Shown: positions 27,791 through 36,410 of the stretch, piece by piece
Position numbering within the stretch: position 1 is the first letter of the stretch
Layout: every line of letters starts with the position of its first letter
The notes under the pieces: generated by a model
Database searches by the model: none
Told to the model about the DNA's origin: nothing
What the model saw: only the letters and a program-made list of their open reading frames with translations
Translations under genes and position numbers: made by a program
Source of the DNA: Bacteroidota bacterium
Lineage (GTDB): Bacteria; Bacteroidota; Bacteroidia; Bacteroidales; UBA7960
Direction of reading: 5' to 3'
Assembly (NCBI GenBank): GCA_007694165.1
Contig: RECE01000326.1
Coordinates: forward strand, 1-64,000
Length of the DNA: 64,000 nucleotides

Positions 27791-28954
27791 ATGCGAAAAA
27801 TGGTATTTGTAATTTTCTATACAATAGTGCTGTCAATTTACCTGGCAGTCAATTATTATATTTACATGAGGGGCATGCAGGCATTGCCTGACGGCTCCAT
27901 GATGAAATCTATAATGCCTTATCTCTTCTGGGGATTGGCAGCAACTTACGTGGCTGGTCGTTTTCTTGAACGCTTTTACCTGTCCATTGCCAGTGATATA
28001 CTGGTATGGGCCGGATCCTTCTGGCTGGCTGCCATGTTGTATTTTTTCCTTGCCCTGGTTTTGATTGACTTGCTGCGGCTTATAAACAATTTCATTCCTT
28101 TTTTCCCGGCCTTTATTTCTTCAAATTATGAAAAGTTTAAACTTATGTTGTTTTCAGGGCTTGCCATCACGGTTCTGTTCACAATAATTGCAGGGCATAT
28201 CAACACCCTTTACCCGGTAGTGCGGACTATGGATGTGCATATAGCAAAACAAGCCAATGGAATGAAAGAGTTGAATGTGGTAATGATGTCTGACATTCAT
28301 TTGGGTACGTTAATCGGTAACGGGCATTTTGAAAAGATAGTGCAGAAGGTGCAAGGGTTGGAGCCAGATATAATATTTCTTGCTGGAGATGTGCTGGACG
28401 AGGACCTTGAGCCGGTTTTAAGGCAAAATATCGGGCAGACACTTCAAAAGTTGAGTGCGCCTCTGGGGGTATATGCCGTAATGGGTAATCATGAATACAT
28501 TGGAGGTGCTGAGCCTGCGTATAACTATCTCAAAAAGCATGGATTGAAAATAATACGGGATAGTGTGATAAAAATTGAAGATAGCTTTTACATTATCGGT
28601 CGGGAGGACAGGGATAAACCACGGTTTGCCGGGCGAGAACGACTTCCCCTGGATGAGCTTGTTGCAATGGCTGACGCAGATTATCCTCTCATTTTACTGG
28701 ATCACCAGCCTTACTATCTGGAAGAGGCTGCTGCCCTTGGAGTAGATTTGCAGTTCTCCGGACATACACATCATGGCCAGATGTGGCCACTTAACTATAT
28801 TACATCAGCCATTTATACCATTAGCAGGGGCTATGGCAAAATTGACAATATGCATGTATACGTTTCTAATGGAGTGGGAACCTGGGGGCCGCCGGTGAGA
28901 GTTGGTAACAGGCCTGAAATCATTCAAATGCGCGTAAGATTTGGTGAAGATTAA
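27791..28954 (+). CDS. Membrane-anchored metallophosphoesterase
   Basis: The 387-residue protein has about four hydrophobic helices in its first 140 residues and then a calcineurin-like phosphoesterase domain. The metal-binding motifs appear in order: MSDIHLG, LAGDVLDED, MGNHEYIGG, LLDHQPY and SGHTHHGQMWPLN. The arrangement is that of YaeI/YkuE-type phosphodiesterases that act near the membrane, some of which hydrolyse UDP-diacylglucosamine or other lipid phosphates. The substrate here is unknown. The gene is convergent with the small operon that follows, with nine bases between the stops. Confidence 0.9.
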   Translation: MRKMVFVIFYTIVLSIYLAVNYYIYMRGMQALPDGSMMKSIMPYLFWGLAATYVAGRFLERFYLSIASDILVWAGSFWLAAMLYFFLALVLIDLLRLINNFIPFFPAFISSNYEKFKLMLFSGLAITVLFTIIAGHINTLYPVVRTMDVHIAKQANGMKELNVVMMSDIHLGTLIGNGHFEKIVQKVQGLEPDIIFLAGDVLDEDLEPVLRQNIGQTLQKLSAPLGVYAVMGNHEYIGGAEPAYNYLKKHGLKIIRDSVIKIEDSFYIIGREDRDKPRFAGRERLPLDELVAMADADYPLILLDHQPYYLEEAAALGVDLQFSGHTHHGQMWPLNYITSAIYTISRGYGKIDNMHVYVSNGVGTWGPPVRVGNRPEIIQMRVRFGED

Positions 28955-28963
28955 AATGGAATG

Positions 28964-29254
28964 TTAATCCTCTTCGTAATACCCCTCTTGCGATTTCCTC
29001 TTTTTATTCTTTTTCTTTTTTCTCCAGGAGCTGAATCTTTCGGTTAGGTCTCTGATTCTTTTGTAGACGTTTTGCGCTACTTCAAACCCATAAGTTATTC
29101 GAGAGAACAGGGAGGGTATGGTGAACAAGTTTTCAATGGAATGGAAATTTTCCATCAATCGGTTTTCGGCTAAGAGCATTTCATAACGAAGTCGCTCTTT
29201 TTCAAGTTTTATGTCGTTGAATGAGCTTAATTTGTTAAATCGCCTTGTGTCCAT
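28964..29254 (-). CDS. Small hypothetical protein with basic tail
   Basis: This 96-residue protein begins with a helical, charged region (DIKLEKERLRYEMLLAENRL), and ends in a very basic run (WRKKKKNKKRKS) followed by acidic residues. No signal peptide or transmembrane helix is obvious. It is the third gene of the YtxH operon; such a helical tail protein is often the companion of YtxH and holin-X proteins in Bacteroidota. Function unknown; a structural role at the membrane is only a guess from the neighbours. Confidence 0.75.
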   Translation of the reverse strand: MDTRRFNKLSSFNDIKLEKERLRYEMLLAENRLMENFHSIENLFTIPSLFSRITYGFEVAQNVYKRIRDLTERFSSWRKKKKNKKRKSQEGYYEED

Positions 29255-29274
29255 GTGGTGGTGCAGTTAGGTTT

Positions 29275-29652
29275 TTAAGATTTGGGCGTTTTTTCATCAT
29301 CGTCATCTTTGAAGAATACAGTGACAAGGTATCGGATAATGATTCTGTTGAAAATCCGGGGTTTGAAGAAAAAGAAAACAAATCCGAGAAAAAGGTAGAA
29401 GCCTCCCACGATCAGTAATCCAAGCTCATAGCTTTCCAGAAGCTTGCCCAAATAAAGGACTCCTGCTCCTGAGAAGAACAATATAGCCAGTGAGAAAAAT
29501 AATATCGCTGCGCTGATGGTTACGAAAACAGTGAGTGCTTTGGCTAATTTCTGGAATGCCAAAAGGATATACAAGGATAGCTTTGCCTCCAGATACAAAA
29601 GTAAATTATCCTTTATCTCGGAAATGTTTTCAAAAAATGATTTTTTTTCCAT
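29275..29652 (-). CDS. Phage-holin superfamily III (holin-X)-like membrane protein
   Basis: The 125-residue protein has two long hydrophobic helices (about 38-68 and 72-98), a charged N-terminus and an acidic DDDDE tail. The pattern fits the Actinobacteriota/Bacteroidota holin-X family. Members occur in small stress-type operons with YtxH proteins, not in phages, and no phage gene lies near here. It is 20 bases upstream of the small basic protein. Confidence 0.75.
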   Translation of the reverse strand: MEKKSFFENISEIKDNLLLYLEAKLSLYILLAFQKLAKALTVFVTISAAILFFSLAILFFSGAGVLYLGKLLESYELGLLIVGGFYLFLGFVFFFFKPRIFNRIIIRYLVTVFFKDDDDEKTPKS

Positions 29653-29719
29653 TTAAAAGTCATTAGAATATTTTGACTTGTTTGGTAAGTACTGCCTTAA
29701 ATATCAGACTCAAAACTTC

Positions 29720-29965
29720 TTAAGCGTCTTCAACTTTTTTGAACCTTGTTTTTGCGTCATTGGCCAGGTCCTGAACATAACCTTTCATTTCGTCCATTTT
29801 CTCGCTCACTTTCGCGCTGACTTCTTTGCTGATCTCTTCAGTTTTTTTCTTGATTTCCTTACGGGTTTCTTCACCTTTTTTGGGCGCAAACAAGATTCCT
29901 GCTGCAACGCCTACAGCTGCTCCTACAATAAAGCCAACCAAGGCTTTTCCTGTTGATTTATCCAT
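29720..29965 (-). CDS. YtxH domain-containing protein
   Basis: This 81-residue protein has one glycine-rich hydrophobic helix (VGFIVGAAVGVAAGILFAPK) followed by the YtxH signature GEETRKEIKKKTEEISKEV and an amphipathic helix with repeated lysine and glutamate. YtxH proteins are general-stress or envelope-associated proteins of unknown mechanism. It leads a three-gene minus-strand operon under a well-formed promoter at 30047-30077. Confidence 0.9.
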   Translation of the reverse strand: MDKSTGKALVGFIVGAAVGVAAGILFAPKKGEETRKEIKKKTEEISKEVSAKVSEKMDEMKGYVQDLANDAKTRFKKVEDA

Positions 29966-30046
29966 AGTTTTAAAATTTAAAAGTTAAACAATAATTTAAA
30001 CAAACACGTGGTATTTGTCGCTGAAAATTTATTTTTGTAAGTCAAC

Positions 30047-30077
30047 CAAAGGTAGCTAAAAAATGCACTCTTTCCAA
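30047..30077 (-). promoter_or_regulatory. Candidate Bacteroidota promoter of the YtxH operon
   Basis: On the minus strand, TTG (complement of 30075-30077) and TACCTTTG (complement of 30047-30054) are 20 bases apart, matching the phylum's -33/-7 consensus. The -7 box lies 81 bases upstream of the YtxH start, which implies a 5' leader of roughly 75 bases. Confidence 0.55.
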
Positions 30078-30220
30078 CTGGTTGATGCTCTTTTTTCTTG
30101 TTTCTATGATTAATTAACGAGTTTATATGTATTTTGTTTAGTTTTAATCCCCATTATTTTATTTTTGTTCTATATTCCTGCTCTCTTTTTGGGTTGGAGC
30201 TCTGCAGCCTATATCTTTTT

Positions 30221-30251
30221 TTTGTTAAACTAACATATATGCTTATTTTTA
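30221..30251 (+). promoter_or_regulatory. Candidate promoter of cdd
   Basis: TTTG at 30221-30224 and TATTTTTA at 30244-30251 are separated by 19 bases; the last base of the -7 box is A rather than the usual G. It lies 64 bases before the cdd start. Confidence 0.35.
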
Positions 30252-30315
30252 CTGCCCTGTATTGTATAGCGGGTGCAGGAAAAAAATCAACAAATTTAAT
30301 CTGAAACAAATTCTG

Positions 30316-30801
30316 ATGAAGCCAATACAAGTTCCCTTTCAAATACTAGAAATTGAAGATTTAGGGGAGTTATCTCCTGAAGAGCAAAAGCTGATTGAGT
30401 ATTCCCGAAATATGACTGATAATGCTTATGCTCCCTATTCCGGGTTCTTCGTTGGAGCGGCCATTTTGCTGGAAAATGGAGAGATTATCAAAGGTAGTAA
30501 TCAGGAAAATGCAGCCTATCCCAGCGGATTGTGTGCCGAAAGGGTGGCAATTTTTTCTGCTTCGGCCAATTATCCCGGCGTGAAAATTAAAACAATAGCT
30601 GTGAGTGCCAGATCTGATAAACATTTGGTGGATTACCCGGTCTCTCCCTGTGGCGCATGCCGGCAGGTATTGGTAGAGTACGAGTTCAATCAGAAGGAAT
30701 CCATCAAATTGCTTCTGAGCGGCATATCTGGCAAGGTTTATTTAATCGATAAAGTCCGTGATTTGTTGCCGTTTTCTTTTACAGCCGAGGATTTAGGCTA
30801 A
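30316..30801 (+). CDS. cdd: Cytidine deaminase
   Basis: The 161-residue enzyme deaminates cytidine/deoxycytidine to uridine/deoxyuridine in pyrimidine salvage. The zinc site is complete: GLCAERVA supplies a cysteine and the catalytic glutamate, and SPCGACRQVL supplies two more cysteines. The substrate segment NAYAPYSGFFVGAAIL is canonical. The ATG at 30316 was chosen because the family starts shortly before this core; an in-frame start at 30262 would add residues not seen in the family. It is probably monocistronic. Confidence 0.93.
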   Translation: MKPIQVPFQILEIEDLGELSPEEQKLIEYSRNMTDNAYAPYSGFFVGAAILLENGEIIKGSNQENAAYPSGLCAERVAIFSASANYPGVKIKTIAVSARSDKHLVDYPVSPCGACRQVLVEYEFNQKESIKLLLSGISGKVYLIDKVRDLLPFSFTAEDLG

Positions 30802-30962
30802 TTCGGGGGTAAACCACTTAAACATTTGACAATCTTCCATGTTTAATTTGTTGAAACATGCAGGAGGAAGCCCTGTATAGAGCAGGTGCAATTTTTATAC
30901 TGGCTGGTTTATATATTTGCGGATAGTGTAAAAAAATAACGAACCATTTCAATTGTATTTTT

Positions 30963-31847
30963 ATGTATAAGCAAAAAACAATTTTCGTATGTATATGGGT
31001 TGCGCTGCTTTTTTTTAGTACTGTTACCCTGTCAGCCCAGGATTTAAGAGCATACCAGATATTTGACAAGGACGGTAAGACCGTTGATTTTGAAACTATG
31101 TTTCAGTATGCCTCGCAAACCGAAGTTGTCCTTTTTGGGGAGCTACACAACAACCCTATCGGACACTGGTTGCAATTGGAACTTACCCTGGCCCTTCATG
31201 CTGTAAAACAGGAAAATCTTGTGCTTGGAATGGAAATGTTTGAAGCTGACAATCAGTTGCTTATTGATGAATACTTCTCCGGATTGATCGCAGAGAGGAA
31301 TTTTGTAGCCGAAGCCCGGGTATGGAATAATTACAGTACAGACATAAAACCGCTGGTGGAGTTTGCCAGAGAAAATGGACTAATGCTAGTGGCTACCAAT
31401 GTTCCACGGCGATACGCTGCTTTGGTTAACAGGGAAGGTTTTGAAGGGCTCGAAAAATTAAGTGTTGAAGCCCGGTCGTTTGTGGCTCCGCTACCTGTAG
31501 CTTATGATCCCGACCTGCCCGGCTATAGGGCGATGCTTGAAATGACAGGCATGCCCGCCCATACCAGCGAAAACTTTCCCAAAGCGCAGGCCATCAAAGA
31601 TGCCACCATGGCTCATTTTATACTTGCAGGTTTTTCTCCCGGAAACATTTTTATCCATTTCCACGGTGCGTATCATTCCAACAATTATGAAGGGATTGTG
31701 TGGTACCTGCGCAATGAGCAGCCCGAATTGCAACTTGTTACCATTAGCACGGTTGAGCAACAGCAGGTGGAAACTCTGGATGAAAGTAATATCGGAATTG
31801 CAGATTTTATCATTGCGGTTCCTGAAACAATGACCAAAACCTATTAA
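30963..31847 (+). CDS. ChaN-family secreted protein (haem-binding type)
   Basis: The 294-residue protein has a signal peptide ending near TLSAQD and the ChaN domain: VVLFGELHNNPIGHWLQLEL, LGMEMFEADNQLLIDEYFSG, ARVWNNYSTDIKPLVEFA, and FIHFHGAYHSNNYEGI. ChaN of Campylobacter binds haem between two subunits and is iron-regulated. The usual lipobox cysteine is missing here, so the protein is likely periplasmic or secreted rather than a lipoprotein. A TATATTTG -7 box occurs at 30912-30919, 44 bases before the start. It is followed by a terminator. Confidence 0.85.
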   Translation: MYKQKTIFVCIWVALLFFSTVTLSAQDLRAYQIFDKDGKTVDFETMFQYASQTEVVLFGELHNNPIGHWLQLELTLALHAVKQENLVLGMEMFEADNQLLIDEYFSGLIAERNFVAEARVWNNYSTDIKPLVEFARENGLMLVATNVPRRYAALVNREGFEGLEKLSVEARSFVAPLPVAYDPDLPGYRAMLEMTGMPAHTSENFPKAQAIKDATMAHFILAGFSPGNIFIHFHGAYHSNNYEGIVWYLRNEQPELQLVTISTVEQQQVETLDESNIGIADFIIAVPETMTKTY

Positions 31848-31848
31848 A

Positions 31849-31882
31849 CAGAATTCCTGAGAATCGTCTCATTCTGCTTTTT
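31849..31882 (+). terminator. Terminator between chaN-like gene and glycosyltransferase
   Basis: CAGAA (31849-31853) pairs with TTCTG (31872-31876), and TGAGA (31858-31862) with TCTCA (31867-31871), around an ATCG loop with a four-base bulge. Five T follow at 31878-31882. Confidence 0.5.
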
Positions 31883-33002
31883 AACCCTTTTGCCTGTCGT
31901 TCATCATATCAAGAAGCATGTCCACCGTCTGATTTACCGATGATTGTTTTTCCGGCAGCGGCAATCCTTGCATGCTTTTGGCGTCATTAATGTATTCATC
32001 AATCTTGTGCGCGTCATTCTGTGGCAAGGCGGATATGTAGCCCAGGTCATGCAGATGACGGGCAAGATATTCCTGCTCAGTTTGGCCCGGAGTAGGTATC
32101 ATCACTGCTTTTTTCCCAAATACAGACAAGTCCATTACCGAACTGTATCCCGATCTGCAAATCACAATTTCACTGTTCTTTATGCACCACGCCATCACTT
32201 TGGTTGGGGCATGATCATAAAAAATATGGTTTCCTGTTTTTGAAGGTTCACTGTTTCCGGGCAACCCCCTGAACCAAACTACCGTGTCTTTTTGCAACTG
32301 TGCTTTTAGTATATTTTCCAGAATGCTACGCTGTGGTTCGGGGCCGGAAAGGATAACCAGGATGAAATTCTCAGGCATACCCGCAGGGGCATAGTTGTGG
32401 GGTAAAGTGACATCTGAGAACCTGCTTAGTATACCTGTAAAATGCAGATTGGAAAGAGATGTTTTGTGCGAGAGGCTGCCCGAAAGACCGGGCTCTGCAT
32501 AAGTGTCGGGTACAAGGCAAAGATCAAAGGTTTTAATAAACGAATGGTTAATCCGGTTAATTACTTTTTCGAGCCATTGAATGCTTCGCGGCAATTTTAT
32601 CTGAAGCTGATGGGTAACAAAAACGGACAAAACTTTTTTTGAGCTCATACCGTATCGATTGTCAGAAATGATAATGTCCGGTTTAAGATTCCTAACCAGT
32701 GTGGCCGTAATTTTTTTTTCCTGCCATACTGCCCATGCTATTGCCGGCATTTGCATCGCCATTTTGCCCACCATCGAACCTCCTTTCGGGTAGCTTATTT
32801 CGGGTCCTTTGAAACAAATAAATTCTATCTTGTCAGAAAACTCATTGGTAAGTAAGCGGAGAGGCCCCCCCGATGAAACGACCGTTATCCGGCAGCCTCT
32901 TTCAAGAAAGAGGCTTATTAACGGGATCATCCTGCTTGCATGTCCAAGTCCCCAGTTGAGAGGGCAAATCAATATATGAGGGCGTGGTGACATAAAATAC
33001 AT
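31881..33002 (-). CDS. GT-B glycosyltransferase (MurG/UDP-glycosyltransferase-like)
   Basis: The 373-residue protein begins with PHILICPLNWGLGHASRMIP, the GLGH loop of GT-B enzymes that use nucleotide-sugars, and shows the C-terminal donor-binding region ICRSGYSSVMDLSVFGKKAV followed by TPGQTEQEYLARHL. This pairing is that of family GT1/GT28-like enzymes. Donor and acceptor are unknown. The start at 33002 is supported by AAGGAG just upstream; a second ATG nine bases on (32993) is possible. It is convergent with the ChaN-like gene and shares the terminator region. Confidence 0.85.
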   Translation of the reverse strand: MYFMSPRPHILICPLNWGLGHASRMIPLISLFLERGCRITVVSSGGPLRLLTNEFSDKIEFICFKGPEISYPKGGSMVGKMAMQMPAIAWAVWQEKKITATLVRNLKPDIIISDNRYGMSSKKVLSVFVTHQLQIKLPRSIQWLEKVINRINHSFIKTFDLCLVPDTYAEPGLSGSLSHKTSLSNLHFTGILSRFSDVTLPHNYAPAGMPENFILVILSGPEPQRSILENILKAQLQKDTVVWFRGLPGNSEPSKTGNHIFYDHAPTKVMAWCIKNSEIVICRSGYSSVMDLSVFGKKAVMIPTPGQTEQEYLARHLHDLGYISALPQNDAHKIDEYINDAKSMQGLPLPEKQSSVNQTVDMLLDMMNDRQKG

Positions 33003-33220
33003 TTTCTCCTTGTAAGGCAAAGATCGAAAAGAAAGTCATACAATCAATGGCAAAATGTCTTTTAGGTTCACAAAAATATTTCATTCATGCAGTTTTGTTT
33101 TGAGAAAAATTCTATTTTTGAAGGTAAAAGTTGAATGATAGCAACATGGGTTGAGTTTTTCCATGCATGCTTTAAGATGCTTATTTCTTCAATGCTATAG
33201 ATAGATAATCTTTAAAAATT

Positions 33221-35029
33221 ATGGAAAACAAAAATAATGGGGGTTATTTGAATATTTTTCACAGACTGAGGTTACTGCCAGGAATGGTTTTCACCCTGCT
33301 GTTTCTGACTTCAGTCCATGGACAGGATACTTTACATGTTAACAGCAATGTGCATATTTTGCCGGGAGAAGTAATGGAAATACCCGCGGGTACTGTGGTC
33401 TGGTTTCATGGTTATTATCATTTTAATATAGAAGGCTCATTGATTGCAACAGGAACCGATAGTGCTCCCATTCTGTTTACAGCCGCCGATACTACAGGCT
33501 TGTGGGATACCCACACAAATACGGGTGGATGGAATGGTTTGCGTTTTAGTTCTTCTGATAAAGGCACAAAAGAAGCCCCATCTCTTTTGCAAAACTGTAT
33601 TTTTGAGTTTTCCAAGGCTTCAAAAGGAGATTTTCAGCATGGTGGAGCCATCAGTGTATATGGTGAAAGGGATATATTAATAGAAGACTGTATGTTTTAT
33701 CATAATTACGCCTACCGCATGGGTGGGGCTGTTTATTTGAACCGAAACAATGCCCATATTCACAACAGCAGGTTTGCATACAATACAGCACAGAATATGG
33801 AGTCGGAGGTCTGGGCCTATGGAGGCGGTATTGCAACCTACGAAAGCAGGGTGGTTATTTCATGGTCGGAGTTTGAGTTTAACAGTGCCACAGGGATGGG
33901 TGGAGCGCTGAATTTTGAAAAATCTCATCCCACAGTTTACAATACAGTTATTAGCAATAATTACGCTCCTTTGGGCGGTGGAGTCGGTGTTGTAAGAACC
34001 CTTTCTGCCAACCTGTTTTCTAATAATCTTATCATTGACAATACAGCATTGTTTTTCGGTGGGGGAATGGCCTTTGTTGATGGAAGTGTTATTGTCGCCA
34101 ATACCAACATTCTCAATAACACATCAGCTTATGGAGGAGGTTTGTATTTTAATGAAATCAGCTCTCCTGTTTTCTATAACAGCATTATACGGGGGAACAA
34201 AATGAATATGGAAGTTCCTAACCAGGTTTGGATTTTTGATGGTGTGTCGGGTCCTGAGTTTTATCATTGCAATATTGAGGGTGGGTTTGAGGATTTTTAT
34301 GGTTCAGGGGGTGATGATTTCCAGGGGGTTTACCTTGACAATATTGATGAGGATCCAATGTTTGAAAATCCGGAGTCTATGAACTTTTCACTTGCAGCAG
34401 GTTCACCTTGTATTGATGCCGGTTTGCACGATTCAGAGCAGGTAGGAATTTATCACTATGATTTGGCCGGCAATGACAGGTTCAGCGGAATAAGGGTAGA
34501 TATAGGTGCTTTTGAATTTCAGGATCCTTTTACCTATTACAGTTTAGTTATAGTTGCTGAAGGCCAGGGTGAAACCCATCCTCCTGCAGGAGAACATTTC
34601 TACAAGGAAAATGAACTGGTTACCCTTTCAGCTTCAGCACATGAAAACTGGATGTTTGAACACTGGATTACTCCACTGGGAAGTCAGGAGGAAGAAGAGA
34701 TTCAAATCGAAATGCAAAGTGACTACAGTGTAACAGCAGTATTTTTGCCCTTAACACACATCCCGGAAGCTTCAGGCGGTTCTTTTTCTGTTTACCCGAA
34801 TCCATTTACCAACAGGTTGGTTTTGCATTCTCCACTATTTTCCTCTGGCGAAGAGCTGGTGGTTCGTGTGGTTAATCTGTCAGGTGAGACGCTGCTGCAT
34901 CATTCTGTTACGAATCAAAGGCACGGGTTTACATTGCCTCTTGATCTTTCTCATCTCACATCAGGAATGTACTTGGTTGTAGTTGAGGGTTTTTCTGAAA
35001 CGTACACATATAAAATTGTAAAAGAATAA
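33221..35029 (+). CDS. Secreted right-handed beta-helix protein with T9SS type A sorting domain
   Basis: The 602-residue protein has a signal peptide (about residues 17-37, ending VHGQD), then a parallel beta-helix with repeated GGAV/GGGI and asparagine-rich turns (HGGAISVYGE, RMGGAVYLNRNNAHIHNSRF, YGGGIATYESRVVIS). A divergent InlB B-repeat-like segment follows (GEHFYKENELVTLSASAHENWMFEHW trimmed core: NWMFEHW). The last ~80 residues are a T9SS type A CTD beginning SVYPNPFTN and ending TYKIVKE. It should be secreted by the T9SS encoded at the left of the window. Beta-helix proteins of this type often bind or cleave polysaccharide, but no catalytic motif is recognised. Confidence 0.88.
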   Translation: MENKNNGGYLNIFHRLRLLPGMVFTLLFLTSVHGQDTLHVNSNVHILPGEVMEIPAGTVVWFHGYYHFNIEGSLIATGTDSAPILFTAADTTGLWDTHTNTGGWNGLRFSSSDKGTKEAPSLLQNCIFEFSKASKGDFQHGGAISVYGERDILIEDCMFYHNYAYRMGGAVYLNRNNAHIHNSRFAYNTAQNMESEVWAYGGGIATYESRVVISWSEFEFNSATGMGGALNFEKSHPTVYNTVISNNYAPLGGGVGVVRTLSANLFSNNLIIDNTALFFGGGMAFVDGSVIVANTNILNNTSAYGGGLYFNEISSPVFYNSIIRGNKMNMEVPNQVWIFDGVSGPEFYHCNIEGGFEDFYGSGGDDFQGVYLDNIDEDPMFENPESMNFSLAAGSPCIDAGLHDSEQVGIYHYDLAGNDRFSGIRVDIGAFEFQDPFTYYSLVIVAEGQGETHPPAGEHFYKENELVTLSASAHENWMFEHWITPLGSQEEEEIQIEMQSDYSVTAVFLPLTHIPEASGGSFSVYPNPFTNRLVLHSPLFSSGEELVVRVVNLSGETLLHHSVTNQRHGFTLPLDLSHLTSGMYLVVVEGFSETYTYKIVKE

Positions 35030-35176
35030 GAAGGCAAGGTTTGCTGTGTTAGAAAAACCCTGGTAAAAAGTACAAAGAGATAAACGTTTGTATAAAATTC
35101 CTTTGTATATTGTATAGGCTTTTTGGGGATACCTTAAGCCAACTGCAAAATGCTTGTCTAACGCAAACCTGAGTTT

Positions 35177-36340
35177 ATGAACTTCGTTTATTTTTCACCT
35201 CATTTTCCGCCCAACTATTATAATTTTTGCGTTGCCCTGAAAAGGTTTGGCGCCAATGTACTTGGATTGGGTGATTTGCCATATGATGATCTTCGTCCCG
35301 AATTGAAAAATGCTTTTACGGAGTATTTTAAGGTCAATGACATGCACAACTATGATCAGTTGTTAAAAGCTATGGGTTACTTTACCTATAAGTATGGCAA
35401 AATAGACGGACTGGACTCCAATAACGAATATTGGCTTGAAACTGAAGCACGACTGCGTTCGGATTTTAATATTGACGGCATCAAAGAAGATCGGTTGGGG
35501 ATAATCAAGCAAAAATCGAAAATGAAAGAGGTATTTAAGGCCGCAGGAGTGCCTGTTGCCAGGGGGAAAGTGCTTGATAATTATGATGATGCATTGGAAT
35601 TTGTCCGGGAGGTGGGATATCCTGTGGTTGGGAAACCTGATATTGGTGTCGGAGCTGCCAACACCTTTAAAATAAACAACGATGAAGAATTGAAATTTTT
35701 CTTTGAGACCAGGCCTGATATCTCCTTTATCATGGAAGAATTTATCAAAGGAGACATTGAATCCTTTGACGGGCTAACGGATGGTTGCGGAAATCTTGTG
35801 TTTTTCACAGGTCATGTTTATGATAGCGGTGTTATGGAGGTAGTGAATAATGATACCCATGTTTCATACTACTCCTTCAGAGATATTCCCAAAGATCTGG
35901 AGGAAGCGGGACGAAAGATTAGTAAAGCCTTTAAGTTAAAATCCCGGTTTTTCCATTTTGAGTTTTTCCGGTTGCACGATTCCCGAAAGCTGGTTGCTCT
36001 TGAGGTAAATATGCGTCCTCCCGGAGGGTTTACCACAGACATGTTTAATTATGCCTGTGATTTTGATATATACCAGGAGTGGGCCAATATAGTGATTAAC
36101 AATAAAATTTCAGGTCCTTACGCAAGGAAGTATCACGTTTGCTATGTGAGCCGAAAGTTCAGCAAAAACTATGTGCATTCGCATGATGATGTTCTTGTGC
36201 GATACGGTTCAATGCTCGTACATCATGATTATGTGGCCGGAGCATTGGTTCCTGCTTTGGGAAATTATGGCTACATTTTAAGAGGAAAGGAGCTTGGGCC
36301 TGTGCTTGCTGCGCAAAAAGATATTCAGTTGATGCATTAA
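35177..36340 (+). CDS. ATP-grasp domain carboxylate-amine ligase-like protein
   Basis: The 387-residue soluble protein has an N-terminal Rossmann-like pre-ATP-grasp domain (VYFSPHFPPNYYNF), then the ATP-grasp fold: YPVVGKPDIGVGAAN with the lysine of the small lobe, SFIMEEFIKGDIESFDGLTDG, and VALEVNMRPPGGFTTDM with metal-binding residues. ATP-grasp enzymes join a carboxylate to an amine or thiol through an acyl phosphate. Its substrates are unknown and it has no biosynthetic neighbour. It is 70 bases upstream of dprA, and the two may be cotranscribed. Confidence 0.85.
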   Translation: MNFVYFSPHFPPNYYNFCVALKRFGANVLGLGDLPYDDLRPELKNAFTEYFKVNDMHNYDQLLKAMGYFTYKYGKIDGLDSNNEYWLETEARLRSDFNIDGIKEDRLGIIKQKSKMKEVFKAAGVPVARGKVLDNYDDALEFVREVGYPVVGKPDIGVGAANTFKINNDEELKFFFETRPDISFIMEEFIKGDIESFDGLTDGCGNLVFFTGHVYDSGVMEVVNNDTHVSYYSFRDIPKDLEEAGRKISKAFKLKSRFFHFEFFRLHDSRKLVALEVNMRPPGGFTTDMFNYACDFDIYQEWANIVINNKISGPYARKYHVCYVSRKFSKNYVHSHDDVLVRYGSMLVHHDYVAGALVPALGNYGYILRGKELGPVLAAQKDIQLMH

Positions 36341-36410
36341 TTTCTGCTTGCAATATGCTTGTGTTTATTGTACGTGCTGGTTTTTTGTCTAAACATTCAG
36401 TTTTAAAGCT

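Larger units (their letters stand above)
29966..30315. other. 350-bp divergent intergenic region between ytxH and cdd
   Basis: The region is strongly AT-rich and contains a promoter for the ytxH operon (minus strand, 30047-30077) and a candidate promoter for cdd (plus strand, 30221-30251). No coding frame or RNA gene was recognised. Confidence 0.5.

Noticed and set aside
29275..29652. Holin-X-like protein as a sign of a prophage
   Set aside because: No other phage gene is near; this family is common in non-phage stress operons of Bacteroidota.
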